From positions 1,302,001 through 1,366,000 of the forward strand of contig OZ241752.1 of assembly GCA_965201155.1 (NCBI GenBank): DNA of 64,000 bases, read 5' to 3'. This DNA comes from JANQOH01 sp965201155. GTDB taxonomy: Bacteria; Pseudomonadota; Alphaproteobacteria; UBA7887. The notes beneath the pieces were generated by a model. That model worked only from the letters and a program-made list of their open reading frames with translations. It was not told the origin of the DNA and made no database searches. The first letter of the stretch is position 1. Each line of letters starts with the position of its first letter. Of this stretch, positions 35,345-44,362 are shown piece by piece. A program made the translations under genes and the position numbers.

Positions 35345-35412
35345 CTTCAAACTCGCCGATAGTCCCGAACTTGCCGAGTGGGGTAGCATGGACAGCCGTA
35401 AGGCGCGCACTG

Positions 35413-37020
35413 CTACATGCGGAAAACGCCGAAGCGGGGGGCCGGGATCGGCGCGTTGAGAGCGGCGGACAGGCCGAGCGCGAGGACGCGCCGCGTGTCG
35501 GCAGGGTCAATCACCCCGTCATCCCACAGGCGGGCGCTGGCATACCAAGGGTGGCCCTGACGCTCATACTGCTCCAGAACGGGTTTTTTGAACGCGGCTT
35601 CCTCCGCTTCCGGCCAAGTCTCGCCACGCGCTTCCATTCCGTCGCGGCGCACCGTCGCAAGCACCATCGCCGCCTGCTCGCCGCCCATGACCGAAATGCG
35701 CGCATTGGGCCACATCCACAGGAAGCGCGGGCCGAACGCACGCCCGCACATGCCGTAATTGCCGGCGCCGAAGGAACCGCCGATGATCACCGTGAGCTTC
35801 GGTACCTGCGCGCACGCGACTGCATTGACCATCTTCGCGCCGTCCTTGGCGATGCCGCCGGCCTCATATTTCCGCCCGACCATGAAACCGGCAATATTCT
35901 GCAGGAAGATCAGCGGCGTGCGGCGCTGGCAGCACAGTTCAATGAAATGGGCCGCCTTGAGCGCGGATTCCGAAAACAGGATGCCGTTATTGCCGAGAAT
36001 GCCGACGCGAAAACCGTGTATGCGTGCAAAGCCGCATACCAGCGTCGTGCCGTAACGCTGCTTGAATTCGTCGAACACGCTGCCGTCCACCAGCCGCGCG
36101 ATCACCTCGCGCACTTCGAACGGGCGCCGCAGGTCGCCGGGAATGAGGCCGTAAAGGTCGCTGGCGGGGTAGAGCGGTTCGGGCGGCGCTTCCGCCGTGC
36201 CGGGCGGTGCTTGCGGCGGCGGCAGATTGGCGATGATGCGGCGGGCGGTGGCCAGCGCGTGCGCGTCGTCGCGGGCGAAATGGTCGGCAACGCCCGAGGC
36301 GCGCGTATGGACATCCGCGCCACCGAGTTCCTCGGCCGAGACGCGCTCGCCGGTCGCCGCGCGCACCAGCGGCGGTCCGCCGAGAAAGATGGTGCCCTGC
36401 CCCTGCACGATCACCGCTTCGTCCGACATGGCGGGCAGATAGGCGCCGCCCGCGGTGCAGCTCCCCATCACCACTGCAACCTGCGGGATGCCGGCGGCGG
36501 ACATGGTGGCCTGATTGTAGAATATGCGCCCGAAATGCTCGCGGTCGGGAAAGACTTCATCCTGCGCGGGGAGGAAGGCGCCGCCCGAGTCCACCAGATA
36601 GAGGCATGGCAGGTGGTTTTCGCGCGCGACCTCCTGGGCGCGGAGATGCTTCTTGACCGTCATGGGAAAATAGGTTCCGCCCTTGACCGTGGCGTCATTG
36701 GCGATGATGACGCATTCGCGGTTTTCGACGCGGCCTATTCCCGTGATGATCCCGGCGCCGGGCGCAGCATCGTCATACATCCCGTGCGCGGCGAGTTGGG
36801 AAAGTTCGAGAAACGGCGCCCCCGGATCGAGCAGCAGGCGCACCCTCTCACGCGGCAGAAGCTTGCCGCGCGCAGTGTGACGCGCACGGGCGCGGGCGCC
36901 CCCGCCCTGCTTGACGGCGCTGATTTGCGTCCGCAGCTCGGTGGCGAGGCCCTGTGTGTGTGCGGCGTTTTCCCGGAACTCGGCCGTCCGCGTGTCAAGC
37001 GCGCTGCGCAGCACGGTCAT
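35413..37020 (-). CDS. mccB: Methylcrotonoyl-CoA carboxylase, carboxyltransferase (beta) subunit
   Basis: 535 residues, full length for MccB. Motifs: ARGKLLPRERVRLLLDPGAP, TVKGGTYFPMTVKKHLRAQE, YLVDSGGAFLPAQDEVFPD, the oxyanion-hole stretches CTAGGAYLPAMSDE and IIGGSFGAGNYGMCGR, and NIAGFMVGRKYE. With the biotinylated alpha subunit it carboxylates 3-methylcrotonyl-CoA in leucine breakdown. The alpha subunit, isovaleryl-CoA dehydrogenase and methylglutaconyl-CoA hydratase usually neighbour it, but none is here on this strand. Good GGAGAC ribosome site. It is the last gene of this metabolic block, bordering the accessory island. Confidence 0.95.
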   Translation of the reverse strand: MTVLRSALDTRTAEFRENAAHTQGLATELRTQISAVKQGGGARARARHTARGKLLPRERVRLLLDPGAPFLELSQLAAHGMYDDAAPGAGIITGIGRVENRECVIIANDATVKGGTYFPMTVKKHLRAQEVARENHLPCLYLVDSGGAFLPAQDEVFPDREHFGRIFYNQATMSAAGIPQVAVVMGSCTAGGAYLPAMSDEAVIVQGQGTIFLGGPPLVRAATGERVSAEELGGADVHTRASGVADHFARDDAHALATARRIIANLPPPQAPPGTAEAPPEPLYPASDLYGLIPGDLRRPFEVREVIARLVDGSVFDEFKQRYGTTLVCGFARIHGFRVGILGNNGILFSESALKAAHFIELCCQRRTPLIFLQNIAGFMVGRKYEAGGIAKDGAKMVNAVACAQVPKLTVIIGGSFGAGNYGMCGRAFGPRFLWMWPNARISVMGGEQAAMVLATVRRDGMEARGETWPEAEEAAFKKPVLEQYERQGHPWYASARLWDDGVIDPADTRRVLALGLSAALNAPIPAPRFGVFRM

Positions 37021-37096
37021 GACGTGTCTCCGGGCGGGCCTACCGGCGGCCGCGGCATGGAGTCGCGCCGCCGGTCACCCGCCGCTGTCGCGTGCG

Positions 37097-38377
37097 TCAG
37101 GCGGCGCGGGCGTCGAGCTGGATTTCTCCCGGCTCGCTGATGATTTCCATGCGCGCATGGTCGCGCACTTCGTCGAACAACGCTTCCGACACGCCGATTT
37201 CGCCCAGGGTCAGCGTATTTCTGATCCGCACGATGCGAGCGTTTTCCGGCGGCGTATTGATGAGAGTCTTGACCGCCAGGCGCACCGCCTCGCCCTCAGT
37301 GCGCATGGGAATGGGAATGGCCCCGCCCGAAAGATAGGTGCTGGTGACGATATTGGCGTAAGTGACGCCGAAGTCGATACGCCGATAAAGGCGCGAGGTA
37401 ATGACATCGGCGCTGCCCACGCCGGCGGCATTGCCCTTGGTGGCGTCGGTGAGGTCGAGCATGACGACCTTTTTGACACGCGGCAGTTCGAAACCTTCCT
37501 GCGCCCGGCCGGTGCTGCCGATAACATTGGGGTCAGCGCCGGCACCGCTGATTTCCTTGCCGATCTCGTCGATGATGAGCACGTCGATATCGTCGATGAA
37601 AATGCGCGCCATCAGCGACTTGGCGCGGGTCTGCAGTTCGGCTTCGCGGGTGATGAGGTTTTCTGCCGGAATTGCCTCGACATGCGCGGTGTTGTCGAAC
37701 GCATCTTCCACCAGGCCGACGCCGAACAGGAACTTGCTGTTGTCAACCACCGCTTGCGCAGCACTCGGCAGGAACTTGCCGAAATCGGTCATCTCATAGC
37801 CGCCGTGAAATGCCGAGGCGCCGTTGATCTTGCCCATGCCGATGATGATCATCTTGCAGATGCCGCTTTCGATCGGCCCGCGGAAGCTGGTATGCGGCTT
37901 GATGCGGTTGATGAGCACCACGCCGTCAGCCTCATTGGCGAGGCGGTCCATATGGAGCGGCGTTCTGTCTTCGGTTTCGGCCACCACTACCGTGTCCATG
38001 CTGGCCTCGACCGGGGCGCCAATCTGGTTGTCGGTGATACCATAGCCCGCAAGCACATTGCGCTGGCCTTCGGCCGTCGCGCCGCCATGGCTGCCCATGG
38101 CGGGGAAGATGAACGGATTGGCGCCGCGTTCCTTCAGGGCGGCAACAAGCGCGCGCACGGCGGGCTGGATATTGTTGACGCCACGGCTGCCGACACCGAC
38201 GGCGATGCGCGCGCCGGAAGTGATGTGCGATGCGATTTCCGGTCGGGCAAGCTCGGCGGTGACCGCGCCGGCCACATCGTCCAGGCAGTGGCGCTCGAAA
38301 CTCTGGCGTACCCGCGCCATTCGGGGCAGGGCGAAATTCAGCCCGCCGGCGATGTTGATTCGCGCTTCGTCAAGCAT
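37097..38377 (-). CDS. LarA-like, nickel-pincer-dependent isomerase family protein
   Basis: 426 residues. The N-terminal half has the LarA/DUF2088 pattern: VGVGSRGVNNIQPAVRALVAA, FIFPAMGSHGGATAEGQRN (the conserved SHGGAT histidine) and DGVVLINRIKPHTSFRG with the KPHT catalytic region. Lactate racemase LarA uses these residues to hold the nickel-pincer nucleotide; this protein is a divergent relative whose substrate is unknown and probably not lactate. Good AGAGGACAGG ribosome site. It lies 76 bases upstream of mccB and 61 downstream of the D-aminoacylase-like gene, same strand, so a D/L-hydroxy or amino-acid stereochemistry role is conceivable. Confidence 0.78.
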   Translation of the reverse strand: MLDEARINIAGGLNFALPRMARVRQSFERHCLDDVAGAVTAELARPEIASHITSGARIAVGVGSRGVNNIQPAVRALVAALKERGANPFIFPAMGSHGGATAEGQRNVLAGYGITDNQIGAPVEASMDTVVVAETEDRTPLHMDRLANEADGVVLINRIKPHTSFRGPIESGICKMIIIGMGKINGASAFHGGYEMTDFGKFLPSAAQAVVDNSKFLFGVGLVEDAFDNTAHVEAIPAENLITREAELQTRAKSLMARIFIDDIDVLIIDEIGKEISGAGADPNVIGSTGRAQEGFELPRVKKVVMLDLTDATKGNAAGVGSADVITSRLYRRIDFGVTYANIVTSTYLSGGAIPIPMRTEGEAVRLAVKTLINTPPENARIVRIRNTLTLGEIGVSEALFDEVRDHARMEIISEPGEIQLDARAA

Positions 38378-38438
38378 GGTTCCTGTCCTCTCTGCCCGTG
38401 TTCCCTGGGTGTCGGCGCTGGGGGTTCAGCCTAGGCGA

Positions 38439-40118
38439 TCAATGGCCCCGAATCAACTGCCCCGGCAGGCGCTCCGCCCCGTGAAAGCCGTCCTCGCCAA
38501 CCACCCGCACACCGTTGATCCACACTCCGTGCAGACCCACCGCGCCGCAGGTCAGCCGGCTGGCGCCGGCCGGCAGGTCGTGAATACGGCGGTTGGGCGT
38601 CCGGTCGATGCGGGCGGGGTCGAACAGCATGAGGTCCGCCCATGCGCCCTCGCGAATCCGCCCGCGATCCGCAATGCGGAAGATGTCTGCCTGCCGCCCC
38701 GTCAGACGGTGCACCGCCGCCTCCAGGCTCAGCGCGCCCTTGTCGCGCACCCAATGGCCGTAGAGATGGGGGCCGAACCCGGCATCACAGAAAAAGGTGA
38801 GATGCGCGCCTGCATCCGACAGCGCCACCGTACTGTGCGGGTCGGTGATCAGGCGCGCCACCGCAGTTTCGTCCGAATTGAGCAGCGTCGAGGTGAAAAC
38901 AGTGTCGAGATTGTCGGCAAGCCCGATATCGAGAAAGCGGTCGAGCGGATGGACGCCGTCAGCGGCCGCCAGTTCGGCAATGTTGCGGCCTTCGCAGGCG
39001 CGGATATCGGCATTGCCGTTGGCCGCCTCGGCGACCTGGATGCGCGACCAGTCGCCATTGAAGGCGCGCAGCCCGCTGGGGTTGTCCAGTTCGGCTTTCA
39101 TGGCGGCGCGGAAGTCCGGGTCGGCATAGACGCGCTTCAGCGCATCTCCGCCCACCTTCATGGCGGGGCGCCAGGCGACATACGCCTCCATGAGATAGGG
39201 ATTGCGCAGCGTGAACTCCATCGTCAGCGGGCAGCAGGAAACCTGGCCGTAAAGCTCGTTGCCGTTGCGGTTTGCCTCGGCGATGCGCGCCAGCGCGCGG
39301 AATGTGCCGTCGGGGTTGGTATGGTCGTGCAGAAGCGCCGCGATGATCACCGGACAGCCGGCCTCGGCAGCGATGGATTCCAGCGTCCCGATGCGGGTGT
39401 TCTTGCCGCGGGTAAGCATGAACACGCCGCGCCCCCCGCCTGACATGGCGGAAACCAGCGCTGCGATCTCGCTTTCCTCGGCGAGCAGAGACGGCATGGG
39501 CACGCCGCCGGCGCCGTTATGCCCTTCGAAGGTTGAGGTGGCGAAGCCGACCGCGCCAGCCGCCATGCCGCCGCGCACAAGCTCCGCCATGGCCGAGATT
39601 TCGTCCTCCGTGGCGGCGCGGGTGGTGGCGTCATCGCCCATCACCCATGTTCGCAGCGCCGAATGGCCGACAAAGGCAGCGACATTGGGCCCCAGGCCGC
39701 TTGTTTCCAGCGCATCCATATATTCGGGAATGGTCTCGAAGTTCCAACGGACGCCCGCGCGCAGCGCGTCGACCGACATGCCTTCCACATTGCACAGATT
39801 GCGCACGGTGATGTCGCGGTGGGGCGGGCGGCACGGCGCGATGGCGAAGCCGCAATTGCCGATGACGACGGTGGTGACGCCAAGCGTCGGCGAGGGAGTC
39901 GCCCATGGGTCCCAGGTGAGCTGGGCGTCATAATGCGTGTGGGTGTCGATGATGCCGGGGGCAAGCACGAGACCGTCGGCATCCACGGTTTCGCGGGCCG
40001 GGCCGGCATCCGCGCCCACAGCGGCAATGCGGCCGCCGATGACGGCGACATTGCCGCGCCGGGCCGGGCCGCCCGAGCCGTCATGGATTTCGGCGCCTCG
40101 AATCAACAGATCGTGCAT
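38439..40118 (-). CDS. N-acyl-D-amino-acid deacylase-like amidohydrolase
   Basis: 559 residues, amidohydrolase superfamily. The metal motif DTHTHYDAQ is near residue 57; GNCGFAIAP carries the Cys typical of D-aminoacylases; SDAGAHLTFF holds the catalytic Asp late in the barrel; small beta-sandwich parts flank the barrel (MHDLLIRGAEIHDG and GADLMLFDP-type text). These enzymes release D-amino acids from N-acyl forms, or act on dihydropyrimidine-like substrates; the exact substrate cannot be read. Strong GGAAGGAAG ribosome site. Same strand and close to the LarA-like gene, suggesting a joint role. Confidence 0.85.
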   Translation of the reverse strand: MHDLLIRGAEIHDGSGGPARRGNVAVIGGRIAAVGADAGPARETVDADGLVLAPGIIDTHTHYDAQLTWDPWATPSPTLGVTTVVIGNCGFAIAPCRPPHRDITVRNLCNVEGMSVDALRAGVRWNFETIPEYMDALETSGLGPNVAAFVGHSALRTWVMGDDATTRAATEDEISAMAELVRGGMAAGAVGFATSTFEGHNGAGGVPMPSLLAEESEIAALVSAMSGGGRGVFMLTRGKNTRIGTLESIAAEAGCPVIIAALLHDHTNPDGTFRALARIAEANRNGNELYGQVSCCPLTMEFTLRNPYLMEAYVAWRPAMKVGGDALKRVYADPDFRAAMKAELDNPSGLRAFNGDWSRIQVAEAANGNADIRACEGRNIAELAAADGVHPLDRFLDIGLADNLDTVFTSTLLNSDETAVARLITDPHSTVALSDAGAHLTFFCDAGFGPHLYGHWVRDKGALSLEAAVHRLTGRQADIFRIADRGRIREGAWADLMLFDPARIDRTPNRRIHDLPAGASRLTCGAVGLHGVWINGVRVVGEDGFHGAERLPGQLIRGH

Positions 40119-40197
40119 GGCTCTTCCTTCCTTTCCCGCCCACCGCGCAGGAAGGCATCATAGCATGGGAATGACCGCGGCGCGCAGGTCAGGCGGG

Positions 40198-40587
40198 TCA
40201 GAATGCGGGCGCCACCCAATCGACAACGACAAGGCGGTCTTCGAAGCGGTTCAGCCACACGATCAGGCGCGTCGGGGCTGCCGGGTCGGTGTGATCATAC
40301 AGGGCTGCACCGGAATTGCCGCTGCCGCCGGCGCGGCAGCGCAGCACGATCTCCATGGGCTGTCCGGTGGTGAACTCGCGGTCGCCGCGGAACAGGATGT
40401 GCGCAACACCGAGAACGCGGCACCGCCCGCTGCCGTCAGCGCGAATGACGACGGGCGCGGTGATTTCACGAATATCGAACAAGGCGTGGTAGTCGGCGGC
40501 AGCGCGCCGGTCCTCCGCATCAGCCGCGGCCGGCGGCGCAAAAAAGACGGCGGCCAGCGCCGCCATAAGCCGAAGGATCCGGGACAT
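40198..40587 (-). CDS. Small secreted protein, function unknown
   Basis: 129 residues. A signal peptide (about 1-22, ending APPAAADA) precedes a mature part of about 105 residues with strand-like text (APVVIRADGSGRCRVLGVAH; EIVLRCRAGG; LIVWLNRFEDRLVVVDWV) and two cysteines that could pair in the periplasm. I do not recognise the family. It lies 79 bases upstream of the amidohydrolase gene on the same strand; co-transcription is possible but not shown. Confidence 0.6.
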   Translation of the reverse strand: MSRILRLMAALAAVFFAPPAAADAEDRRAAADYHALFDIREITAPVVIRADGSGRCRVLGVAHILFRGDREFTTGQPMEIVLRCRAGGSGNSGAALYDHTDPAAPTRLIVWLNRFEDRLVVVDWVAPAF

Positions 40588-40754
40588 GCTGCGATGGTGG
40601 CGCGTGCTCCGGTGGCTGTCAACGCGGCGCGCACGAGAGGCGCCTTCCGCTTCGAGGACGCCGCAAACACAATTTCACGAAAATTCCGCTGTGCGGCGCG
40701 CATCACGCGCCAAGCGGCGGCTGATGCCCGATCAACGCGCGGCGTCTCGATAAA

Positions 40755-40783
40755 GGAAGGGCGACGGCAAGCGCCGCCCTTCC
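40755..40783 (-). terminator. Hairpin downstream of the TbpB-like gene
   Basis: GGAAGGGCG (40755-40763) and CGCCCTTCC (40775-40783) form a 9-bp stem with an 11-base loop, 49 bases after the stop of the TbpB-like gene on the minus strand. CCTTTATC follows, a weak U-tract. Confidence 0.6.
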
Positions 40784-40832
40784 GCTTTGCGTCCGACAGA
40801 CGGGCTCAACTGGGGACGCAAAACTCTCCGAA

Positions 40833-42083
40833 CTACTGGGTCCGGTTTGCGCCGTAAGCGCCGATCACGTTGTGTACGTCTACCGTGCCTGCAACACTCG
40901 TGCCGTTGGATCCGCCGAGCGCCCAAGTCCAGTCCCCGAACACCGTTGGCATCCCTTCCATCTGGGCAACGCCCTTACCATCGGTCAGATTGGTCTTTCC
41001 AAGATAGATTGTAGGAATACTGCCGCTCCTGATCATACCCCCGATTGTCATCATCTTGCCAGGAACACGTGTGAAGTCCGCATCCAGCATGACAGTACCT
41101 GTCCACGTTGCATTCATGTGGTCTTCGTCACCGGCCATGAACCCAGCGGCGGCACCGGAATAGGATGCGGTTCCGCCCATGAGAGGATTCATGAAGTTCT
41201 CGCCATCTGGTGCTGCTGGTTTGGCAAACGCACCCAAGTCGGCCCTGAGCCCCATTTGATCGTTAACTACGTCATAATCGAGAGCCCAAATGCCGAAATG
41301 CGTCGTACCGTCGGAGAAAACATACGCCATAACGGGGTGCTTATTTTCTCCACGCTCTATCGTGCCGTCCTCGCCGACGCTGTATCCTGCAAACCCGTTG
41401 ATCGGCGACAGATCGGCTACTCCATCACCATATACTTTGCCACGGCTTCCAAACATCAGCGTGACGTAATCGGTGCCTGCCGTGTCCTTTGCCATTTCGA
41501 AGGTCGGACCGTTGCCACCGGTTCCCGAGTTGACCGCCATATTATTGCCGCGAACAAAGGCTCGCGTAGTTATGGCGTTGGCATAAGCCGCCTTCTTGGT
41601 CGTCGGCGGCACAGGGGATCCCTCGCTATTCTCTTCCCAAGCCGAACGCGGTGGAAGCATCTCGTCATTGAGGAAATCAGTCACCGCAGCCGTCGGGGTG
41701 TCGACCGGTGGGTACATCGGCTTCATCGCCACTGTCGCCATGCCGCCCGTGGATTTCGCCATGAGAACCCCGAGGTTCTCATACACCTCGATGTTGCAGT
41801 CCATGGGGCCGGTGCAGGCGAAAATGAAGCCGGTTCCTTCAACGGTCTTGCTATGGTTGGCTTCAACCATGATCATGCCCGGGCCGAGAGCGCCGGTATC
41901 TGCCGGCAGCATGACCTCATGAACCGGCGGTTCAGGTTCGGGTTCGGGCTCGGGCTCGGGTTCCGGCTCCATCGGCGGTTCCGGGTCGGCCATGGTCATA
42001 GGGGGCGAGCTATCACTATCGCTGCAGCCCGCCGCAACAAGCGCGGCCATCAAAACCGCGAGAGAGCTTCTTGGAAGTGTCAT
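40833..42083 (-). CDS. TbpB-like outer-membrane lipoprotein
   Basis: 416 residues. The signal ends at an AAGC lipobox (Cys about 20); a linker of alternating Pro-Glu repeats (about 34-53) follows. The C-terminal part (about 290-416) contains the eight-stranded barrel signature of transferrin-binding protein-like lipoproteins: GGTASYSGAAAGFM, then ATWTGTVMLDADF, GKMMTIGGMI and TVDVHNVIGAYG. This fold includes TbpB and Slam-exported lipoproteins; the ligand here is unknown and no TonB receptor lies beside it. The ending GAYGANRTQ is slightly longer than the usual final GAFG strand. Upstream is a 290-base AT-richer region with tandem repeats. Confidence 0.7.
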   Translation of the reverse strand: MTLPRSSLAVLMAALVAAGCSDSDSSPPMTMADPEPPMEPEPEPEPEPEPEPPVHEVMLPADTGALGPGMIMVEANHSKTVEGTGFIFACTGPMDCNIEVYENLGVLMAKSTGGMATVAMKPMYPPVDTPTAAVTDFLNDEMLPPRSAWEENSEGSPVPPTTKKAAYANAITTRAFVRGNNMAVNSGTGGNGPTFEMAKDTAGTDYVTLMFGSRGKVYGDGVADLSPINGFAGYSVGEDGTIERGENKHPVMAYVFSDGTTHFGIWALDYDVVNDQMGLRADLGAFAKPAAPDGENFMNPLMGGTASYSGAAAGFMAGDEDHMNATWTGTVMLDADFTRVPGKMMTIGGMIRSGSIPTIYLGKTNLTDGKGVAQMEGMPTVFGDWTWALGGSNGTSVAGTVDVHNVIGAYGANRTQ

Positions 42084-42160
42084 TGATGGAGGACCCCCAT
42101 AATGATTCGGTTGGGGAGCCTCCAGTGAGAGACCTCTTACGAGGCCTCTACTCTTAATAC

Positions 42161-42186
42161 GTGAAGAGGCCCCGTGAAGAGGCCCC
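42161..42186. repeat. Two tandem copies of a 13-bp repeat upstream of the TbpB-like gene
   Basis: GTGAAGAGGCCCC occurs at 42161-42173 and 42174-42186, with GTGAAG beginning a third. AGGCCTCT at 42142-42149 is complementary to part of the unit, so the region can fold into alternative stems. It lies about 80-100 bases upstream of the lipoprotein start. The remaining gap up to 42373 is AT-rich and shows no gene. Confidence 0.8.
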
Positions 42187-42373
42187 GTGAAGTTCTGACC
42201 CTAGGCTATCATGAAATTCAAAACCTGACAAGCACAAAATCCCCGCGCTATTCCTTGTCGAAAATACGCTTTCTTATCAATAATTTAGAGGATTTCCAAG
42301 CGCACGTCGCCGCCTGGGCGCCTGCGCCTTGCGCGCGGCCCCGGACAAGGCCGCCGGACACTCCCATCCGGCG

Positions 42374-43000
42374 TCACTTTGCCCGCTTGCGGCTTTTGCG
42401 GCGTCGGCGGTTTCCACGGTTCGCCAGGCCCCCGCGGCGCGCGGCGGAGCGGTAGCTCATCTGAATCCGCACCACCCGCTCCTCAATATCGTCCGTATCA
42501 AAAGGTCCACCGTACCAGCCGATCAAGCTCTCATGCTCCTCATGCGCGGGATCGCGCACCACTTCCAGAAACTCCATGAACCCCCAGGCCCCGCCGACAT
42601 CTTCCGGCGGACAGCGCCCGGCGCCGTCGACAAACGCCGGATATTCGATCTCCGCTTTTCCGTCGCGGACTTCCTCGATAATGATATCGTGCCGCCAGTC
42701 ATCACCGAAATCGTAGACATAAAGGAACCTGTCCACACCGCGGTCAATGAGAGTCTTCAGGCGAGTGACCTTCTCGTTGAGGACCTTGCGCTCGAACATG
42801 CCGTCGCCTGGCATCGGTACACCGTATGTACGGTCGCCGATAATGAATTCGTGCAAGTGGGAATCCGCCCACAGGAACGCGACCTGCACGATATCATGCA
42901 GTGCGGCAAGCGTGGAGGTGAGCGGCACATCGACGCGCCGCCAGATTTTCGGCTCGATATCCTGCAATTCAATACGAATACGCGCAATCGGCTCGATCAT
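42374..43000 (-). CDS. Plasmid pRiA4b ORF-3-like protein
   Basis: 208 residues. The family pattern is clear: IEPIARIRIELQDIEPKIWR at the N-terminus, VAFLWADSHLHEFIIG, YVYDFGDDWRHDIIIEE and GPFDTDDIEERV. This family was named after a gene on an Agrobacterium plasmid and is widespread on mobile DNA and chromosomes; its function is not known. The C-terminus ends in a very basic Arg/Lys run (about 190-208), which could bind nucleic acid. It sits at the left edge of the second accessory island, 125 bases from the endonuclease gene on the same strand. Confidence 0.85.
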   Translation of the reverse strand: MIEPIARIRIELQDIEPKIWRRVDVPLTSTLAALHDIVQVAFLWADSHLHEFIIGDRTYGVPMPGDGMFERKVLNEKVTRLKTLIDRGVDRFLYVYDFGDDWRHDIIIEEVRDGKAEIEYPAFVDGAGRCPPEDVGGAWGFMEFLEVVRDPAHEEHESLIGWYGGPFDTDDIEERVVRIQMSYRSAARRGGLANRGNRRRRKSRKRAK

Positions 43001-43124
43001 GCCAGAGCAGCCTCCCGTTCCATCCCGGCCCGTTGAATCTCCCGCAATTATGCCATCGCCAACCGGCTACTGGATGTGCATTGTGCGATCCGAACCGCGC
43101 GCCGTGCCGGCCACCGTCTCTCCG

Positions 43125-43640
43125 TTACAGGTCCCTTCCCGCGACGGGAAGGCCCGGTGTGTCGGCCAGGACAGCCGGCAGGTGCTCGATCGGCAGCAGG
43201 TCATCCAGCTTCTTCGTGATCTTGTACGTCACCGCTTGCCCTTCCGCCATTCTGACCAATGTTCCGGCCTCGCCTTCCGCCACCGCACCCTTGCGCCACA
43301 GGTTGAAACGGATTTCGCTCGGACAGACGCCCAGGCACAGCAAAAAGTGATATGAGCGGTCCAGCCGGACATGATTGAACTGGAAGGTTCCCCGAGCGCC
43401 CTGTGAGGCTGTCTTGATCTCGAAACGATGGTCTCTGATACCAATATCGGTCCTTGATGCGCGATTACCGTTTCCCGTCACTATGCCGTGCTCGCGTAAA
43501 TACCGCCGAATGAATTCTTCCCCGATTTCTCCCCGGTTGGTGTTGCCCAGAAATCGGTATCCGACCAGCGGCGAACCCCGCCAGATGTCTTCCGGCGCGT
43601 GCTCCTTGATGATCTCCGCAAACAAATCAACGCCGCTCAT
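43125..43640 (-). CDS. Putative type II restriction endonuclease (PD-D/ExK)
   Basis: 171 residues. The likely nuclease core is ASRTDIGIRDHRFEIKTASQ (about 62-81), which gives the D-x-n-E-x-K pattern. The N-terminal SGVDLFAEIIKEHAPEDIW and C-terminal YKITKKLDDLLPIE are of no known family to me. The call rests on the catalytic motif plus position: the gene starts at an ATG overlapping the methyltransferase stop (ATGA at 43637-43640), the usual layout of a compact restriction-modification operon with modification first. Recognition sequence unknown. Confidence 0.7.
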   Translation of the reverse strand: MSGVDLFAEIIKEHAPEDIWRGSPLVGYRFLGNTNRGEIGEEFIRRYLREHGIVTGNGNRASRTDIGIRDHRFEIKTASQGARGTFQFNHVRLDRSYHFLLCLGVCPSEIRFNLWRKGAVAEGEAGTLVRMAEGQAVTYKITKKLDDLLPIEHLPAVLADTPGLPVAGRDL

Positions 43641-44362
43641 CGCGGCGGGTCCCACGGCGCCTTGCCCTTTGTGCGCTTCCAGAACACGAGGAAGTAGGAA
43701 TGATTCTTCCGGGCGTGAACCTGCCGTATGGCACGGCTGACCCCCGGCCTGTTGTTTCGCATCACGACGAACAAATCCTCTGCGATGTAGCCGATTTCAT
43801 CATACATGCTCATGATTTCGACATGCGTGAAGCGTTGCCGGTTGGCGCAGACTTCATCCTGGCATTTGACAATCAGGACGCCGCGTTCCCGCAAGACGCG
43901 CCATGCCTCCCGGCCCGCTTCCCGGTAAAGGTCCAGAACGGCTTCGTGGAATTTGCTTCCGGTCCGGTTTCCCGTCGCGTTGTTCCGATAGTGCGCCTCA
44001 AACGGCTTGTGTCCTGTATGGGCCGTTCCGCCGGGCGAGTGCATGTAGGGCGGATCCAGCACCACGCAGTCGATCTCGCCGTCATGGTACGGCAAGTCGC
44101 GGCAATCAACACCGTCGCGTACATCGGTGGCGCGCAGCCGATAGCGGTCCTTCGGGATTTTCCGCCAGAAAACACCTTTCCCGTAGGTGACATCGGCGAC
44201 AATACTGCCCGGCTTCACATAGAGGCCGAGAGCCAGGGGGAACACGCGGTCGTTTCCGTCGGCGAACGCGCTTTGCACAAGGTCGTTGGTCGGAGAGCCG
44301 TTGTGGACCTTGCGGCGCGTGGAGGATTCAACCGCTGCCCCTCTGCCGAAAAGGTCAGCCAT
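43637..44362 (-). CDS. Type II DNA methyltransferase (DPPY, N6-adenine type)
   Basis: 241 residues. AdoMet-binding motif I reads ADVTYGKGVFW (about 56-66) and the catalytic motif IV reads VVLDPPYMHS (about 100-109); motif I before IV with a C-terminal remainder suggests a small gamma-like adenine methylase. Later text (VLIVKCQDEVCANRQRF; KNHSYFLVFWKR) fits these enzymes. The ATG at 44362 has AGGGGAG at a good distance; a GTG at 44380 is the alternative. It is coupled to the downstream endonuclease gene. The frame is intact, so the system may be active. Confidence 0.82.
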   Translation of the reverse strand: MADLFGRGAAVESSTRRKVHNGSPTNDLVQSAFADGNDRVFPLALGLYVKPGSIVADVTYGKGVFWRKIPKDRYRLRATDVRDGVDCRDLPYHDGEIDCVVLDPPYMHSPGGTAHTGHKPFEAHYRNNATGNRTGSKFHEAVLDLYREAGREAWRVLRERGVLIVKCQDEVCANRQRFTHVEIMSMYDEIGYIAEDLFVVMRNNRPGVSRAIRQVHARKNHSYFLVFWKRTKGKAPWDPPR

